A stretch of 64,000 bases of DNA from Aquabacterium sp. A7-Y (GTDB taxonomy: Bacteria > Pseudomonadota > Gammaproteobacteria > Burkholderiales > Burkholderiaceae_C), in assembly GCF_026153205.1 (NCBI RefSeq), contig NZ_JAPFBW010000009.1, forward strand, positions 152,158 to 216,157, written 5' to 3'. How positions within the stretch are numbered: the first letter of the stretch is position 1; every line of letters starts with the position of its first letter. This document shows, piece after piece, positions 18,907 through 28,950 of the stretch. The position numbers and the translations under genes were made by a program. The notes under the pieces were generated by a model, which saw only the letters and a list, made by a program, of their open reading frames with translations, did no database searches and had not been told where the DNA came from.

Positions 18907-20265
18907 TCAGCCGAGGTGTTTCGCGGCGAGGCGGGGGGTGCCGTTCTGCAGCACGCCGCCCACCGTGTAGAAGGAGCCGAACACCACGATTCTATCAGTG
19001 GGGTCTGCCTCGCCGAGGGCCGCCTGCAGGGCCGACATCGGGTCGACATGGCAGCTCGCTGTGGCTTTTTGCGCAGCTCCGGCGCCTGTTTTCGGCAGGG
19101 CCTGCCAGCGCTGCATCAGCTCGGCCGCCGAGCTGGCCCGCGCGGTGGGCAGGTCGGTGAAGTACCAGTTGTCCACCATCGGCAGCAGGCGCTGCAGGAT
19201 GCCGCCGCTGTCCTTGTCCGCCATCGCACCGAAGACGGCCAGGGTGCGCGGGTAGTAGCCCATCTGGTCGAGGTTCTGCGCCAGCGTCGCCACCGCGTGC
19301 GGGTTGTGGGCGACGTCCAGCACCAGGGTGGGCTGTCCGGGCACGATCTGGAAGCGCCCGGGCAGCTCCACCAGCGCGAGCCCGGTGCGCACCGCCTGGG
19401 CGGTCACCGGCAGCCGCTCGCGCAGCGCTTCCAGCGCCGCCAGCACACCGGAGGCATTGATCAGCTGGTTGGCGCCGCGCAGTGCCGGGTAGGCCAGACC
19501 GGTGTAGCGCTTGCTGCGCCCGGCCCAGGACCATTGCTGCCAGTTGCCGCCGCTGCCCTGCTGGCCGGCGTAGTTGTAGTCCTGGCCGAAACGCCAGAGA
19601 TCGGCGCCGATCGCCTCGGCGTGGCTCAGCACGCTCTGCGGCGGCACCGGGTCGCTCACCACGACGGGGCGGCCGGGGCGCATGATGCCGGCCTTCTCGC
19701 GGCCGATGGACTCGCGATCGGGGCCGAGGAAGTCCATGTGGTCCAGATCGATGCTGGTCAGGATGGCACAGTCCGTGTCGATGACGTTGACCGCGTCGAG
19801 CCGCCCGCCCAGCCCGACTTCCAGCACGACCGCGTCCAGGCCGCACTGCGACAGCAGGCGCAGGATGGCCAGCGTGGTGAACTCGAAGTACGTCAGCTGG
19901 GCGCCCTCCCGCGCTTGCTCCACCGCGGCGAAGTGCGGCAGCAGCAACCCGGCCTTGACGACCTCGGCGTTGATGCGGCAGCGCTCCTCGAAATGCACCA
20001 GGTGCGGCGAGGTGTAGACGCCGGTGCGGTAGCCCGACTGCTGCAGGATGGCCTCCAGCATCGCGCAGGTCGACCCCTTGCCATTGGTGCCCGCGACGGT
20101 GAAAACCGGGCATTCGAAGCGCAGGTCCAGGCGCCGGGCCACCGCTGCCACCCGCTCCAGCGTCAGGTCGATCGTGCTGGGGTGCAGGCGCTCGCAGTGA
20201 GCCAGCCAGTCGGCGAGCGTGGCGGGCGGGGCGGGAGGGCTGGCTTCGGAGCTGGCGTCGGACAT
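18907..20265 (-). CDS. folC: Dihydrofolate synthase / folylpolyglutamate synthase
   Basis: 452-residue Mur-ligase-like ATP enzyme that joins glutamate to dihydropteroate and then extends the gamma-glutamyl tail of folates. The ATP-binding loop VAGTNGKGSTCAML is near residue 60, the central FLEVGLGGRLDAVNVID-like segment reads VVLEVGLGGRLDAVNV, and the C-terminal Mur ligase domain contains VLDVAHNPHAVATLAQNL. Length is slightly above E. coli FolC (422). It is the first gene of the folC-dedD-cvpA-purF-metZ-gltX series and is separated from accD by a terminator. Confidence 0.95.
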   Translation of the reverse strand: MSDASSEASPPAPPATLADWLAHCERLHPSTIDLTLERVAAVARRLDLRFECPVFTVAGTNGKGSTCAMLEAILQQSGYRTGVYTSPHLVHFEERCRINAEVVKAGLLLPHFAAVEQAREGAQLTYFEFTTLAILRLLSQCGLDAVVLEVGLGGRLDAVNVIDTDCAILTSIDLDHMDFLGPDRESIGREKAGIMRPGRPVVVSDPVPPQSVLSHAEAIGADLWRFGQDYNYAGQQGSGGNWQQWSWAGRSKRYTGLAYPALRGANQLINASGVLAALEALRERLPVTAQAVRTGLALVELPGRFQIVPGQPTLVLDVAHNPHAVATLAQNLDQMGYYPRTLAVFGAMADKDSGGILQRLLPMVDNWYFTDLPTARASSAAELMQRWQALPKTGAGAAQKATASCHVDPMSALQAALGEADPTDRIVVFGSFYTVGGVLQNGTPRLAAKHLG

Positions 20266-20330
20266 GGGGCGTTATGGTAGCGGGGGGGACATAACCCGCC
20301 GGCTCGAAGGCATCGCCGCCGGGCCGGAAC

Positions 20331-20358
20331 GAAAAACGGGCCGGCGGATGCCGGCCCG
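20331..20358 (-). terminator. Terminator after accD
   Basis: On the minus strand a perfect 9-bp stem CGGGCCGGC/GCCGGCCCG with a four-base loop is followed by TTTTT. It separates the trp-accD transcript from folC. Confidence 0.85.
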
Positions 20359-20393
20359 GGAGCCTGTGCAGGACGGCCGGGGCCGCGGCGGCC

Positions 20394-21266
20394 TCAGGCG
20401 ACCGCGTCGGCCGGCTGGCGCTGCAGCATCGCCAACGCACGGGCCACGGTGCCGCGCAGTTCGCGACGGTCGACGATCATGTCGAGGGCGCCCTTGTGGA
20501 GCAGGAACTCCGAACGCTGGAAACCCTCAGGCAGCTTCTCGCGCACGGTGTTCTCGATCACGCGCGGCCCGGCGAAGCCGATCAGCGCCTTGGGCTCGGC
20601 CATCACGATATCGCCCATGAAGGCGAAGCTGGCCGACACGCCGCCCATGGTGGGGTCGGTCAGCACGCTGATGTAGGGCAGTTTCGCCTTCGCCAGGCGG
20701 GTCAGCGCAGCGTTGGTCTTGGCCATCTGCATCAGGCTCAGCAGGCCTTCCTGCATGCGCGCGCCGCCGGTGGCGGTGAAGCAGATGAAGGGCGTCTTCT
20801 GCTCGCAGGCCGTCTCGACGCCGCGCACGAAACGCTCGCCGACGACCGAGCCCATCGAGCCGCCCATGAAGTCGAACTCGAAGCAGGCCGCGACCACCGG
20901 CAGGCTGTGCACCGCGCCGCCCATCACGATCAGGGCATCGGTCTCGCCGGTGTTCTCCAGCGCGTCCTTCAGGCGGTCGGGGTACTTCTTGCTGTCCTTG
21001 AACTTCAGCGCATCGACCGGGATGACCTCCTGCCCGATCTCGTAGCGGCCCTCGGGATCGAGGAACTTGTCGAGCCGCGCACGGGCGCTGATGCGGTGGT
21101 GGTGCGAGCACTTCGGGCAGACATAGACGTTCTGCTCCAGGTCGGTCTTGTAGAGCACCGTCTCGCAGGACGGGCACTTGACCCACAGGCCCTCGGGCAC
21201 CGAGCGGCGTTCGGCCGGGTCGGTCTGCTGGATCTTGGGAGGCAGCAGTTTTTCTAACCAGCTCAT
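20394..21266 (-). CDS. accD: Acetyl-CoA carboxylase carboxyltransferase subunit beta
   Basis: 290 residues. The N-terminal zinc ribbon has four cysteines in [12 protein letters not shown] and [12 protein letters not shown]; the remainder is the crotonase-fold carboxyltransferase domain with [20 protein letters not shown]. With AccA it moves the carboxyl group from biotin to acetyl-CoA, making malonyl-CoA for fatty acids. The start [13 protein letters not shown] is the conserved family N-terminus; its ATG overlaps the trpA stop as ATGA, pointing to translational coupling. trpA-accD is the usual order in Betaproteobacteria. Confidence 0.96.
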   Translation of the reverse strand: MSWLEKLLPPKIQQTDPAERRSVPEGLWVKCPSCETVLYKTDLEQNVYVCPKCSHHHRISARARLDKFLDPEGRYEIGQEVIPVDALKFKDSKKYPDRLKDALENTGETDALIVMGGAVHSLPVVAACFEFDFMGGSMGSVVGERFVRGVETACEQKTPFICFTATGGARMQEGLLSLMQMAKTNAALTRLAKAKLPYISVLTDPTMGGVSASFAFMGDIVMAEPKALIGFAGPRVIENTVREKLPEGFQRSEFLLHKGALDMIVDRRELRGTVARALAMLQRQPADAVA

Positions 21267-22093
21267 GCGTTCACTCCTTCGTTGAGGGTGTCGAGGGCGG
21301 CGCGGATCTCCGCGATGAACCGCGCCCCGGTGGCCGCCACATTCGCGGCCGGTTGGTCTTCGAGCAATTGGACCAGGCGGGAGCCGATCACGACCGCATC
21401 CGCCGAGGCGCCGACCGCCCGCGCGGTGGCCGCGTCGCGGATGCCGAAACCGACACCCACCGGCACGCTCACATGCGCCTTGATGCGCGGCACCATGCGC
21501 GCCACCGCCTCGGTGTCGAGGTGGCCGGCACCGGTCACGCCCTTGAGAGAGACATAGTAGACATAACCGCTGGCGATGCGGCCGATGTCCTTCATGCGCT
21601 GCTCGGTCGAGGTCGGGGCAAGCAGGAAGATCGGGTCCAGCCCGCGCGACTTCAGGTGCGCGGCAAAGACCTCGCACTCCTCGGGCGGGTAGTCGACCAC
21701 CAGCACGCCGTCGACGCCAGCAGCCTGCGCGGCATTGACAAAGGCATCCTCGCCGTGGCGCTGGTCGTAGCGCTCGACCGGATTGGCATAGCCCATCAGC
21801 ACCAGCGGCGTGGTCTGGTTGCGCTCACGGAAGCGGCGCACATAGTCCAGCACCTGCGCCATGCCGATGCCCTTGGCCAAGGCCCGCTCGGAGGCTTTCT
21901 GGATCACCGGACCGTCGGCCATCGGGTCCGAGAAGGGCACGCCCAGCTCGATCACGTCGGCGCCCGCGTCGGCCAGCGCGAGCAACAGCTCGACGGTGGT
22001 CTCGGGATAGGGGTCGCCAGCCGTGACGTAGGGGATCAGCGCCTTGCGGCCCTGCGCCGCGAGCGTCTTGAAGGTCTGTTCGATGCGGCTCAT
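21263..22093 (-). CDS. trpA: Tryptophan synthase alpha chain
   Basis: 276-residue TIM-barrel subunit that cleaves indole-3-glycerol phosphate to indole. [20 protein letters not shown] carries the active-site Glu and the following PMADGP phosphate region is intact; a second active-site Asp lies in [10 protein letters not shown]. The ATG overlaps the end of trpB by four bases (ATGA), as expected for a coupled alpha-beta complex. Confidence 0.96.
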   Translation of the reverse strand: MSRIEQTFKTLAAQGRKALIPYVTAGDPYPETTVELLLALADAGADVIELGVPFSDPMADGPVIQKASERALAKGIGMAQVLDYVRRFRERNQTTPLVLMGYANPVERYDQRHGEDAFVNAAQAAGVDGVLVVDYPPEECEVFAAHLKSRGLDPIFLLAPTSTEQRMKDIGRIASGYVYYVSLKGVTGAGHLDTEAVARMVPRIKAHVSVPVGVGFGIRDAATARAVGASADAVVIGSRLVQLLEDQPAANVAATGARFIAEIRAALDTLNEGVNA

Positions 22094-23319
22094 TTCGCGC
22101 CCCCCGGCTGCGCGGTCGACATCGGGTTGATGCCGGCCAGGCCCGCCACCGTGCCGATGTCCTTGTCCCCGCGGCCCGACAGGCACACCAGGATCGACTG
22201 GTCCGGGCGCATGGTCTTGGCCAGTTTCATCGCATGGGCGACGGCATGGCTGGACTCCAGCGCCGGGATGATGCCCTCGGTGCGGCACAGGTAGTGGAAG
22301 GCGTGCAGCGCTTCCTCGTCGGTGATGCCGACGTACTCGGCCCGGCCGATGTCCTTCAGCCAGGCGTGTTCCGGGCCGACGCCGGGATAGTCGAGGCCGG
22401 CGGAGACGGAGTGGGTCTCGATCACCTGGCCGTTGTCGTCCTGCAGCAGATAGGTCCGGTTGCCGTGCAGCACACCGGGCGAACCGGCGCTCAGCGAAGC
22501 CGCATGGCGACCGGTGTCCAGGCCCTCCCCGGCCGCCTCGACGCCGATCAAACGCGTGCCGGCATGGCCGATGTAGGGGTAGAAGATGCCCATCGCATTG
22601 CTGCCGCCGCCGACACAGGCGACCACCGCGTCCGGCTGGCGGCCGCACAGCTCGGGCATCTGCTGCAGGCACTCCTCGCCGATCACGCTCTGGAAGTCGC
22701 GCACCATCGCCGGATACGGATGCGGGCCCGCCACCGTGCCGATGATGTAGAAGGTGTTCTCGACGTTGGTGACCCAGTCGCGCAGCGCCTCGTTGAGCGC
22801 ATCCTTCAAGGTCTTGGAGCCGCTTTCCACCGGCACCACCTTGGCGCCCAGCAAGTGCATGCGGTAGACGTTGGGCGACTGGCGCTTCACGTCCTCGCTG
22901 CCCATATAGACGATGCACTCCATGCCGTAGCGCGCGCAGATGGTTGCGGTCGCGACGCCGTGCTGGCCGGCACCGGTTTCGGCAATGACACGCGGCTTGC
23001 CCATGCGGCGCGCCAGCAGGGCCTGGCCGATCGTGTTGTTGACCTTGTGCGCACCGGTGTGGTTCAGGTCCTCGCGCTTCAGATAGATCTGCGCGCCGCC
23101 CATCTCCCGGCTGGTGCGCGCCGCGTGGTAGACCGGGCTGGGCCGGCCGACGTAGTGGGACAGCTCGCTGCGGAATTCGGCGAGGAAGTCGGGGTCCTTG
23201 CGGTACTTCTCGTAGGCCGCCTTCAACTCGTCCAGCGCGTGGACCAGGGTCTCGGCGACGAAAGAACCGCCATAGGGCCCGAAATGCCCGTGGGCATCGG
23301 GTTGCTGGTATTCGTTCAT
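22090..23319 (-). CDS. trpB: Tryptophan synthase beta chain
   Basis: 409-residue PLP subunit that joins indole with serine. The lysine in [20 protein letters not shown] binds PLP, and [14 protein letters not shown] is the glycine-rich phosphate loop. The start at [18 protein letters not shown] gives the normal length; the frame stays open upstream to 23391 but those residues are not family-like. It lies 22 bases after trpF, forming trpF-trpB-trpA. Confidence 0.96.
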   Translation of the reverse strand: MNEYQQPDAHGHFGPYGGSFVAETLVHALDELKAAYEKYRKDPDFLAEFRSELSHYVGRPSPVYHAARTSREMGGAQIYLKREDLNHTGAHKVNNTIGQALLARRMGKPRVIAETGAGQHGVATATICARYGMECIVYMGSEDVKRQSPNVYRMHLLGAKVVPVESGSKTLKDALNEALRDWVTNVENTFYIIGTVAGPHPYPAMVRDFQSVIGEECLQQMPELCGRQPDAVVACVGGGSNAMGIFYPYIGHAGTRLIGVEAAGEGLDTGRHAASLSAGSPGVLHGNRTYLLQDDNGQVIETHSVSAGLDYPGVGPEHAWLKDIGRAEYVGITDEEALHAFHYLCRTEGIIPALESSHAVAHAMKLAKTMRPDQSILVCLSGRGDKDIGTVAGLAGINPMSTAQPGGAK

Positions 23320-23341
23320 GGCTTCAGGTGATTCGGGTGTT

Positions 23342-23989
23342 TCAGCTGCCGGCCGAGGCGATGCGTGCATCGGCTTCGCGGACGGCTTCACAGAACCGGC
23401 GGATCGCGAGGGGGTCCTTGATGCCCTTCGCGCTCTCCACGCCGGAACTCACATCAACGGCCCAGGGCCGGACCTGAAGCACCCCATCGGTCACGTTTGC
23501 AGGCGTTAACCCACCAGACAAAACGACCGGACGAGGCACGTTTGGTGGAATGAGTGACCAATCGAAAGCCTTTCCGCCGCCACCGTAACCTTCGACATGG
23601 GCATCCAGCAGGAGTGCCTGGGCGGTGGCGTATTGACCGGCAAAGTGTAGCAAATCGAAGCCGGGGGCCATGCGCGCCGCCCGGAGGTAGGGGCGGCCGG
23701 CGGCTTTGCAGTGCTCGACCTCCTCGTCGCCGTGGAACTGCAGCAGCAGGTGGGGCACCGCCTCGCAGGCGGCGCGGACCTCGGCCGGATCGGCGTTGAC
23801 GAACAGCCCGACCGGCGTGACGAAGCTGGGCAGGCGCTGCGCCAGCGCGACCGCGCGCTCCAGCGTCACGTGTCGGGGGCTGCGCGCGTAGAAGACCAGG
23901 CCGATGGCGTCGGCACCGGCTTCGACAGCCGCGTCGACATCGGCTTCGCGGGTCAGTCCGCAGATCTTGATGCGTGTGCGTTGATGCAT
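23342..23989 (-). CDS. trpF: Phosphoribosylanthranilate isomerase
   Basis: 215-residue TIM barrel catalysing the third step of tryptophan synthesis. [20 protein letters not shown] carries the active-site Cys; the phosphate-binding end [11 protein letters not shown] and the catalytic Asp in [17 protein letters not shown] are present. It lies 18 bases downstream of truA, in the same direction. The earlier trp genes (trpE, G, D, C) are not in the window. Confidence 0.95.
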   Translation of the reverse strand: MHQRTRIKICGLTREADVDAAVEAGADAIGLVFYARSPRHVTLERAVALAQRLPSFVTPVGLFVNADPAEVRAACEAVPHLLLQFHGDEEVEHCKAAGRPYLRAARMAPGFDLLHFAGQYATAQALLLDAHVEGYGGGGKAFDWSLIPPNVPRPVVLSGGLTPANVTDGVLQVRPWAVDVSSGVESAKGIKDPLAIRRFCEAVREADARIASAGS

Positions 23990-24007
23990 GGAAAAGCGCC
24001 TCGACCG

Positions 24008-24790
24008 TCAGGGCAGCCAGTCGGACGACGCCACGGTCTCCGGCAGGCCGAAGGCGGCATCGTAGCGCGGTCCCATGAAATAGAGCCCGTCAGGGGCGAA
24101 GGTCGGCGCCGCGAGCTTGCGGTCGCGCGAGGCCAGCACCTCGGCGACCCAGGCGACCGGCTGGCTGCCGCTGCCCACCGCGAGCAGGCAGCCCATCAGG
24201 TTGCGCACCATGTGGTGCAGGAAGGCACTGGCCTCGAATTCGAAGCGCCAGTAGGCACCATGGCGGGTGATGGAGATCTCGCGCAAGGTCTTGACCGGCG
24301 ACTTGGCCTGGCACTCCGAGGAACGGAAGGCGCTGAAGTCGTGCTCGCCGATCAGCAGGGCCGCGGCCTCGCGCAGGCGCTCGCCGTCGAGCGGCCGGAA
24401 CACCCAGCCGGCGAAACCGGTTTCAAGCGCCGGACGCACCGCCGCCTCGCGCACGATGTAGCGGTAGCGCCGCCCCAGTGCGCTGTTGCGGGCATGGAAG
24501 TGCTCGGGCACCCGCTGACACCATTGCACCGCGATGTCCGGCGGCAGGAAGGTGTTGGGGCCGCGCACCCAGGAGAAATCGGCGCGCTCGATCTCGGTAT
24601 CGAAGTGCACCACCTGGTTGAGCCCGTGCACGCCGGCGTCGGTGCGCCCGGCGCAGAGCGTGCGAACGCCCTGGCCGGCGAACCGGCTCAGGGCGTCTTC
24701 CAGGTGGTCCTGCACGGTCTGCCCACCGGGCTGGCTCTGCCAGCCCTGGTAGGCGGTGCCGCGGTAGGTGATGCCGAGGGCGATCCTCAA
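24008..24790 (-). CDS. truA: tRNA pseudouridine(38-40) synthase
   Basis: 260 residues, the usual TruA size. The catalytic Asp lies in [20 protein letters not shown] near residue 50; [20 protein letters not shown] is a second conserved block. It converts uridines at positions 38-40 of the tRNA anticodon arm. The gene lies between fimV and trpF, 18 bases after the end of fimV, as in many Burkholderiales. Confidence 0.95.
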   Translation of the reverse strand: MRIALGITYRGTAYQGWQSQPGGQTVQDHLEDALSRFAGQGVRTLCAGRTDAGVHGLNQVVHFDTEIERADFSWVRGPNTFLPPDIAVQWCQRVPEHFHARNSALGRRYRYIVREAAVRPALETGFAGWVFRPLDGERLREAAALLIGEHDFSAFRSSECQAKSPVKTLREISITRHGAYWRFEFEASAFLHHMVRNLMGCLLAVGSGSQPVAWVAEVLASRDRKLAAPTFAPDGLYFMGPRYDAAFGLPETVASSDWLP

Positions 24791-24808
24791 GGGCGTGGTT
24801 GCACCCGC

Positions 24809-25984
24809 TCAGGCCAGCTCGGCCAGCATGGTTTGCGCCTTGGCCTTCAGGGCGCCGCTGGAGCGGGTGACGACCTCCTGAAGCAGTTCGCGGGCACCTT
24901 CGCGGTCGCCGATCTGGCGGAACTCCTCGGCCAGCTCCAGCTTGCGGGCCAGCGGATCGCCGGAATCCTCGACGTCACCCAGCTCGAAGTCGGGCAGCGC
25001 GTCGAACTGGGCCGGCTGCGAGGACGGCGCCTGGATGCGTGTGGTCTCGTCGGTCTTCGGCGTGTCGAGGTCGAGCGAGATGTCGTCGAGGTTGAAGTCC
25101 ATCGCGTTGGACGCGGCGGGCTCGGGCTGGCGCACCGGTTCCGCAGGCAGGTCCGGCAGGTCGAAGGACATGTCCAGATCCCGCACACCGGCCGACGAGG
25201 TCGGGGCAGGCGCCGGCAGGTCGAAGTCCGGCAGCGCCGACGGCGACGCCGGGCTGAACGGCTTGGTGTCGTCCAGGTTCAGCGGCGCCGCGGGCGGCGG
25301 CTGGTCGACCGGCAGGTCGATGTCGAGGTCGACACCGGCATCGGCGGCCGGCGGCTGCTCGAATTTGGAGGCGCCCGGCATCACCGAGTGCGGCATCGTC
25401 GTCGCGCCGAGCGGTTCGGCCGGCACACTGGCCACACGCGCGTCGGCCGGGGCACCGCCGGGCTGGTAGAGCGTATTGTCGGGATCGACCTGGCGGCCCA
25501 GTTCCTGGGCTCGCGCCCAGTCTTCACCCTGACCACCGGTCAGGCCGTACAGCTGCGTCGCAAGCAGTTCGAAGCCCTTGGTGTCGCGGCGCTTGGCATA
25601 CACCTCGAGCAGCTTGGTGCGGATCGCCAGCCGGTCGGGCGTGGCGCGCATCGCTTCCTTGAGGATTTCCTCGGCCTGCAGGTCACGGCCATAGGCCAGG
25701 TAGACGTCGGCCTCGGCCACCGGATCCACGTCGCCGATCGCGTCGAGTTGGCTCAGCGAATAGCTCAGAGAAGACGGCGCGCCGGAGGCGTCCTTGGTGT
25801 CGATGCGCTGGCCGCCGCTGGCGCCGAAGAAGGAATCGGGCTGCAGGCGGCTCTCCAGGAAGGAGGTCTCGCCGCTGTCCTTCTTGGCCTTCGAACGCAC
25901 GCGGTGCAGGGCGAAGCCGCCCAGCAGCAGCGCCGCCAGCGCGCCGCCGATCAGCGCCAGGTTGTCCTTCAGGGCGTCGAGCAC
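24809..25984 (-). CDS. fimV: FimV family protein, C-terminal part (separated by a frameshift)
   Basis: 391 residues that form the back half of a FimV-like protein. It starts in a membrane helix (DNLALIGGALAALLLGGFAL), then a cytoplasmic region with TPR-like helices (DPVAEADVYLAYGRDLQAEE) and a long acidic Asp/Pro-rich linker. The FimV C-terminal motif KLELAEEFRQIGDREGAREL follows near residue 355. FimV proteins bind peptidoglycan, localise at poles and govern type IV pilus assembly and cyclase activity. This reading frame overlaps the N-terminal part by 16 bases but is shifted by one. Adding one base to the run at 26060-26067 joins both parts into a single protein. Its apparent GTG start is therefore probably an internal valine. 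Confidence 0.85.
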   Translation of the reverse strand: MLDALKDNLALIGGALAALLLGGFALHRVRSKAKKDSGETSFLESRLQPDSFFGASGGQRIDTKDASGAPSSLSYSLSQLDAIGDVDPVAEADVYLAYGRDLQAEEILKEAMRATPDRLAIRTKLLEVYAKRRDTKGFELLATQLYGLTGGQGEDWARAQELGRQVDPDNTLYQPGGAPADARVASVPAEPLGATTMPHSVMPGASKFEQPPAADAGVDLDIDLPVDQPPPAAPLNLDDTKPFSPASPSALPDFDLPAPAPTSSAGVRDLDMSFDLPDLPAEPVRQPEPAASNAMDFNLDDISLDLDTPKTDETTRIQAPSSQPAQFDALPDFELGDVEDSGDPLARKLELAEEFRQIGDREGARELLQEVVTRSSGALKAKAQTMLAELA

Positions 25985-27471
25985 GCCGGGCTCATCCGCC
26001 GCCTGGACCGGCTCCGGAGCGGGCGGCGCGACTGCCGGCGCCGGCTCGGACGCCGCTTCGGGGGGGGCACCGGGGCGGTCTCCGGCGCGGAGGCCAGTGC
26101 TTCGGCCGACGCCGCGGTCGTGGGTTCGGACGCCACCGACGGCGCTTCGACCGGCGCAGGAGCCGGCAAGGACGCAGCCGCGGCCGGCGCAGGGGCCGCA
26201 GTGACAGGCGGCGCAGCCGGGACCTGCACGCCGGGCACCGAGGCCGCGGCCGGGGCGGGCGCGGCGGCGGGCGAACCGGTGCCCTTGCCGGCTCCGCCCG
26301 AGCCAGCGCCCGACTTCGGATTGATCTGCTGCAGTTCCTTCAGGTTCTTCGAGAGCTCGGCAACACGGGTGTCACCTTCCCGCTTGGCACGCTCTTGCGC
26401 GATGCGGTCTTCGGTCGACGGCGCTCCCTGGGCGCCGAGGGCACCCTTGCTGAGCGTCAGCCGGTCGGGCGTCTGCGCCGCCGCCTGCTTCTGGTCCTGG
26501 ACCGCGCCTTCGACCTTGCCCGAGGCCTGGCGGCCGGGTTCGTCGGTGCCGGCCGCCGGCACCGCGCCGGCCAGGCGCTGGCGATAGGCGGCGAAGTCGG
26601 CGCTCTGCGCCTGGATCACCTGGCGCGCCTCGGTGGGTGAGACCCCCTGGGCCTGCTCGGCGCTCGGCACACTCAGCACCACACCGGCCTTCAGCCGGTT
26701 GAGGTTGTCGGCGATGAAGGCATCGGGGTTGTGGCGGTAGAGCGCCACCAGCATCTGATCGAGCGACACGCCCGAACGCTGCACGCGGCCGGCGATGGAA
26801 GACAGCGTATCGCCGCGCCGCACGGTGTATTCATCCTCGCTGCTACCGGAAGCTGCCGTGCGCGGCGTGTCCTGGGGGGGGCGGGGCGCCGGCTCTGGAC
26901 GGCGTTCGGCGGTGGCCCGCGGAGCACGCGGCGCCGGCGCGGGGGGCGCCTCCAGGCCGCTGCCGGCGGCGCGAGAGCGCCCGTTGGCCGACGTGGCACC
27001 GCCGTTGTCGCTCGACAGCGCCGGCGCGGCCGACGGTGCGGCGGCCTGGCGCGACTGGGGCGGATCCAGCAGCAAGGTGTACTCGCGCACCAGCCGGCCG
27101 GAAGCCCAGGACATTTCGAGAATCATGTCGACGAAGGGCTCTTGCACGACCCGGTCGCTGACGATGCGCAGATAGGGCCGGCCGTCGGGTCGGCGCTGCA
27201 GCGAGACCTGGGTGCCGGGCAGCACGCCGTTGTAGTCGACCCCGGCGGCGCGGTAGGCGTCGGGCGCGGCAACACGGGCCCGGAACTGCGCCTCTTCCTC
27301 GGGCGTCATGCTCGTGATGTCGATCTCGGCACGCAGGCTTTCGCCCAGCGCCGACTGCACGTTCAGGCGGCCCAGCCCGAGCGCCGAAGCGCTGCCGGCA
27401 GCCAAAAACATGGCGGCAGCGGCCACCCCTGACAGAGCGAAACGCCCTACGGATCGTGTGTTTCGTTTCAA
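25969..27471 (-). CDS. fimV: FimV family protein, N-terminal part (frameshifted)
   Basis: The front half of the same gene: a signal peptide ending in GSASALGLG, the FimV N-terminal domain (LNVQSALGESLRAEIDITS), a Pro/Ala linker and a LysM-type segment (EYTVRRGDTLSSIAGRV). A second periplasmic linker rich in Pro and Ala follows. The last 26 or so residues after VPPP (RR/SR-rich) are out-of-frame translation. The TTG at 27471 is preferred as start because GGGAG sits five bases upstream and the protein then begins MKRNTRSVGRFALSG, close to family members. An ATG at 27516 is in frame but has no ribosome site. The G/C run of eight at 26060-26067 explains the break: nine would restore one protein of about 887 residues. 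Confidence 0.85.
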   Translation of the reverse strand: MKRNTRSVGRFALSGVAAAAMFLAAGSASALGLGRLNVQSALGESLRAEIDITSMTPEEEAQFRARVAAPDAYRAAGVDYNGVLPGTQVSLQRRPDGRPYLRIVSDRVVQEPFVDMILEMSWASGRLVREYTLLLDPPQSRQAAAPSAAPALSSDNGGATSANGRSRAAGSGLEAPPAPAPRAPRATAERRPEPAPRPPQDTPRTAASGSSEDEYTVRRGDTLSSIAGRVQRSGVSLDQMLVALYRHNPDAFIADNLNRLKAGVVLSVPSAEQAQGVSPTEARQVIQAQSADFAAYRQRLAGAVPAAGTDEPGRQASGKVEGAVQDQKQAAAQTPDRLTLSKGALGAQGAPSTEDRIAQERAKREGDTRVAELSKNLKELQQINPKSGAGSGGAGKGTGSPAAAPAPAAASVPGVQVPAAPPVTAAPAPAAAASLPAPAPVEAPSVASEPTTAASAEALASAPETAPVPPPKRRPSRRRQSRRPLRSRSRRRMSPACSTP

Positions 27472-27476
27472 GGCGT

Positions 27477-27481
27477 CTCCC
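27477..27481 (-). promoter_or_regulatory. Ribosome binding site that decides the fimV start
   Basis: GGGAG on the minus strand, five bases before the TTG at 27471. The upstream in-frame ATG at 27516 has no such site. Confidence 0.5.
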
Positions 27482-27563
27482 AATGGATCAAGCGGCCGAA
27501 CGTGCGAAGCTTTCATTATGGTCGGATTGGCCTGCAAAAAAGCCGGTCGGAAATGCAGAAATT

Positions 27564-27592
27564 ACAATAACATCAAGCAGATACGCTGACAA
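27564..27592 (-). promoter_or_regulatory. Candidate sigma-70 promoter for fimV
   Basis: Minus-strand TTGTCA (27592-27587), 17-base spacer, TATTGT (27569-27564). It lies in the AT-richer gap between asd and fimV, about 90 bases before the preferred start. Confidence 0.45.
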
Positions 27593-27694
27593 GCTCATGC
27601 AATTGCTACATTCCGAGCCCGACAAAGGCGTTGTAACGCGGAGTAGCTTGGTTCCCAAGATGTCTCGCGTGCACAACGCCTCCGTGCCTGCACC

Positions 27695-28828
27695 TCAGGC
27701 GTCAAGCAGGATACGCAGCATGCGGCGCAGCGGCTCGGCCGCGCCCCACAGCAGCTGGTCGCCGATGGTGAAAGCACCGAGGTACTCGGGGCCCATCGCC
27801 ATCTTGCGCAGACGACCGACCGGAATGCTGAGCGTTCCGGTGACCGCCACCGGCGTCAGGTCGCGGAGGGTGGCCTCCCGGGTGTTCGGTACCACTTTGA
27901 CCCAGGCGTTGTCGTTGGCGATCATCGCTTCGATATCGGCCAGCGGCACGTCTTTCTTGAGCTTGAAAGTGAGCGCTTGACTGTGGCAGCGCATCGCACC
28001 GATGCGCACGCAGAAACCGTCCACCGGGATGCCGGCGCTGCCAAACCCCTCGCCGATGCCCAGGACCTTGTTGGTCTCGGCGCCGCCCTTCCACTCTTCC
28101 TTGCTGGTGCCGTTGCCGAGATCCTTGTCGATCCAGGGAATCAGGCTGCCGGCCAGCGGCACGCCGAAGTGGGCCGTCTCGTCGGCGGACAGGCCGCGCT
28201 GCTTGCCGATGATGCGCCGGTCGATTTCGAGGATCGCGCTCTTCGGGTCGTCCAGCAGCGGCCGGACCTCGGCGTTCAACGTGCCGAACTGGGTCAGCAG
28301 TTCGCGCATGTGCTGGGCGCCGCCGCCGGAGGCGGCCTGGTAAGTCATGGTGCTCATCCACTCGACCAGCCCGGCCTTGTAGAGGGCACCGACGCCCATC
28401 AGCATGCAGCTGACCGTGCAGTTGCCGCCGATCCAGTTGCGTCCGCCCTGCGCGAGCGAGTTCTTGATGACCGGCAGGTTGACCGGGTCGAGCACGATGA
28501 TGGCGTCGTCCTTCATCCGCAGGGTGGAGGCGGCATCGATCCAGTGCCCCTTCCAGCCGGCAGCACGCAGCTTGGGAAAGACCTCGGTGGTGTAGTCGCC
28601 GCCCTGTGCGGTGATGATGATGTCGCAGCGCTTCAGCGCCTCGATGTCGAAGGCGTCCTTCAGCGTGGTTTCGTTCTTGGCCATTGCCGGGGCCGCGCCG
28701 CCGGCATTGCTGGTGCTGAAAAAGACCGGCTCGATCAGCGCAAAGTCATTCTCCTGCTGCATCCGGTCCATCAGGACGGAGCCGACCATGCCGCGCCAGC
28801 CCACCAGTCCAACCAAAGTCGTCGTCAT
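27695..28828 (-). CDS. asd: Aspartate-semialdehyde dehydrogenase
   Basis: 377-residue NADP enzyme that reduces aspartyl phosphate to aspartate semialdehyde, the branch point to lysine/diaminopimelate, threonine and methionine. The N-terminus [19 protein letters not shown] is the nucleotide-binding turn; Cys137 in [16 protein letters not shown] is the catalytic thiol; [20 protein letters not shown] carries the active-site His. Long form, as in E. coli (367). Placed between leuB and fimV, the standard Burkholderiales order. Confidence 0.96.
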   Translation of the reverse strand: MTTTLVGLVGWRGMVGSVLMDRMQQENDFALIEPVFFSTSNAGGAAPAMAKNETTLKDAFDIEALKRCDIIITAQGGDYTTEVFPKLRAAGWKGHWIDAASTLRMKDDAIIVLDPVNLPVIKNSLAQGGRNWIGGNCTVSCMLMGVGALYKAGLVEWMSTMTYQAASGGGAQHMRELLTQFGTLNAEVRPLLDDPKSAILEIDRRIIGKQRGLSADETAHFGVPLAGSLIPWIDKDLGNGTSKEEWKGGAETNKVLGIGEGFGSAGIPVDGFCVRIGAMRCHSQALTFKLKKDVPLADIEAMIANDNAWVKVVPNTREATLRDLTPVAVTGTLSIPVGRLRKMAMGPEYLGAFTIGDQLLWGAAEPLRRMLRILLDA

Positions 28829-28950
28829 TTATCGATCCTGTATCTATCGGTGTTTCGCCCGCGCCGCCGCGTGAGGGGGCTCCGCTCCTGCCGGAGCCGC
28901 TGCGGCGGCCGTCGTGATCGGCCCGGGCACAGCCCGGGCGGGTCTGAAGG

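Noticed and set aside
23711..26587. Plus-strand open frame of about 950 codons over trpF, truA and fimV
   Set aside because: It crosses three genes in the antisense direction and has no recognisable domain.
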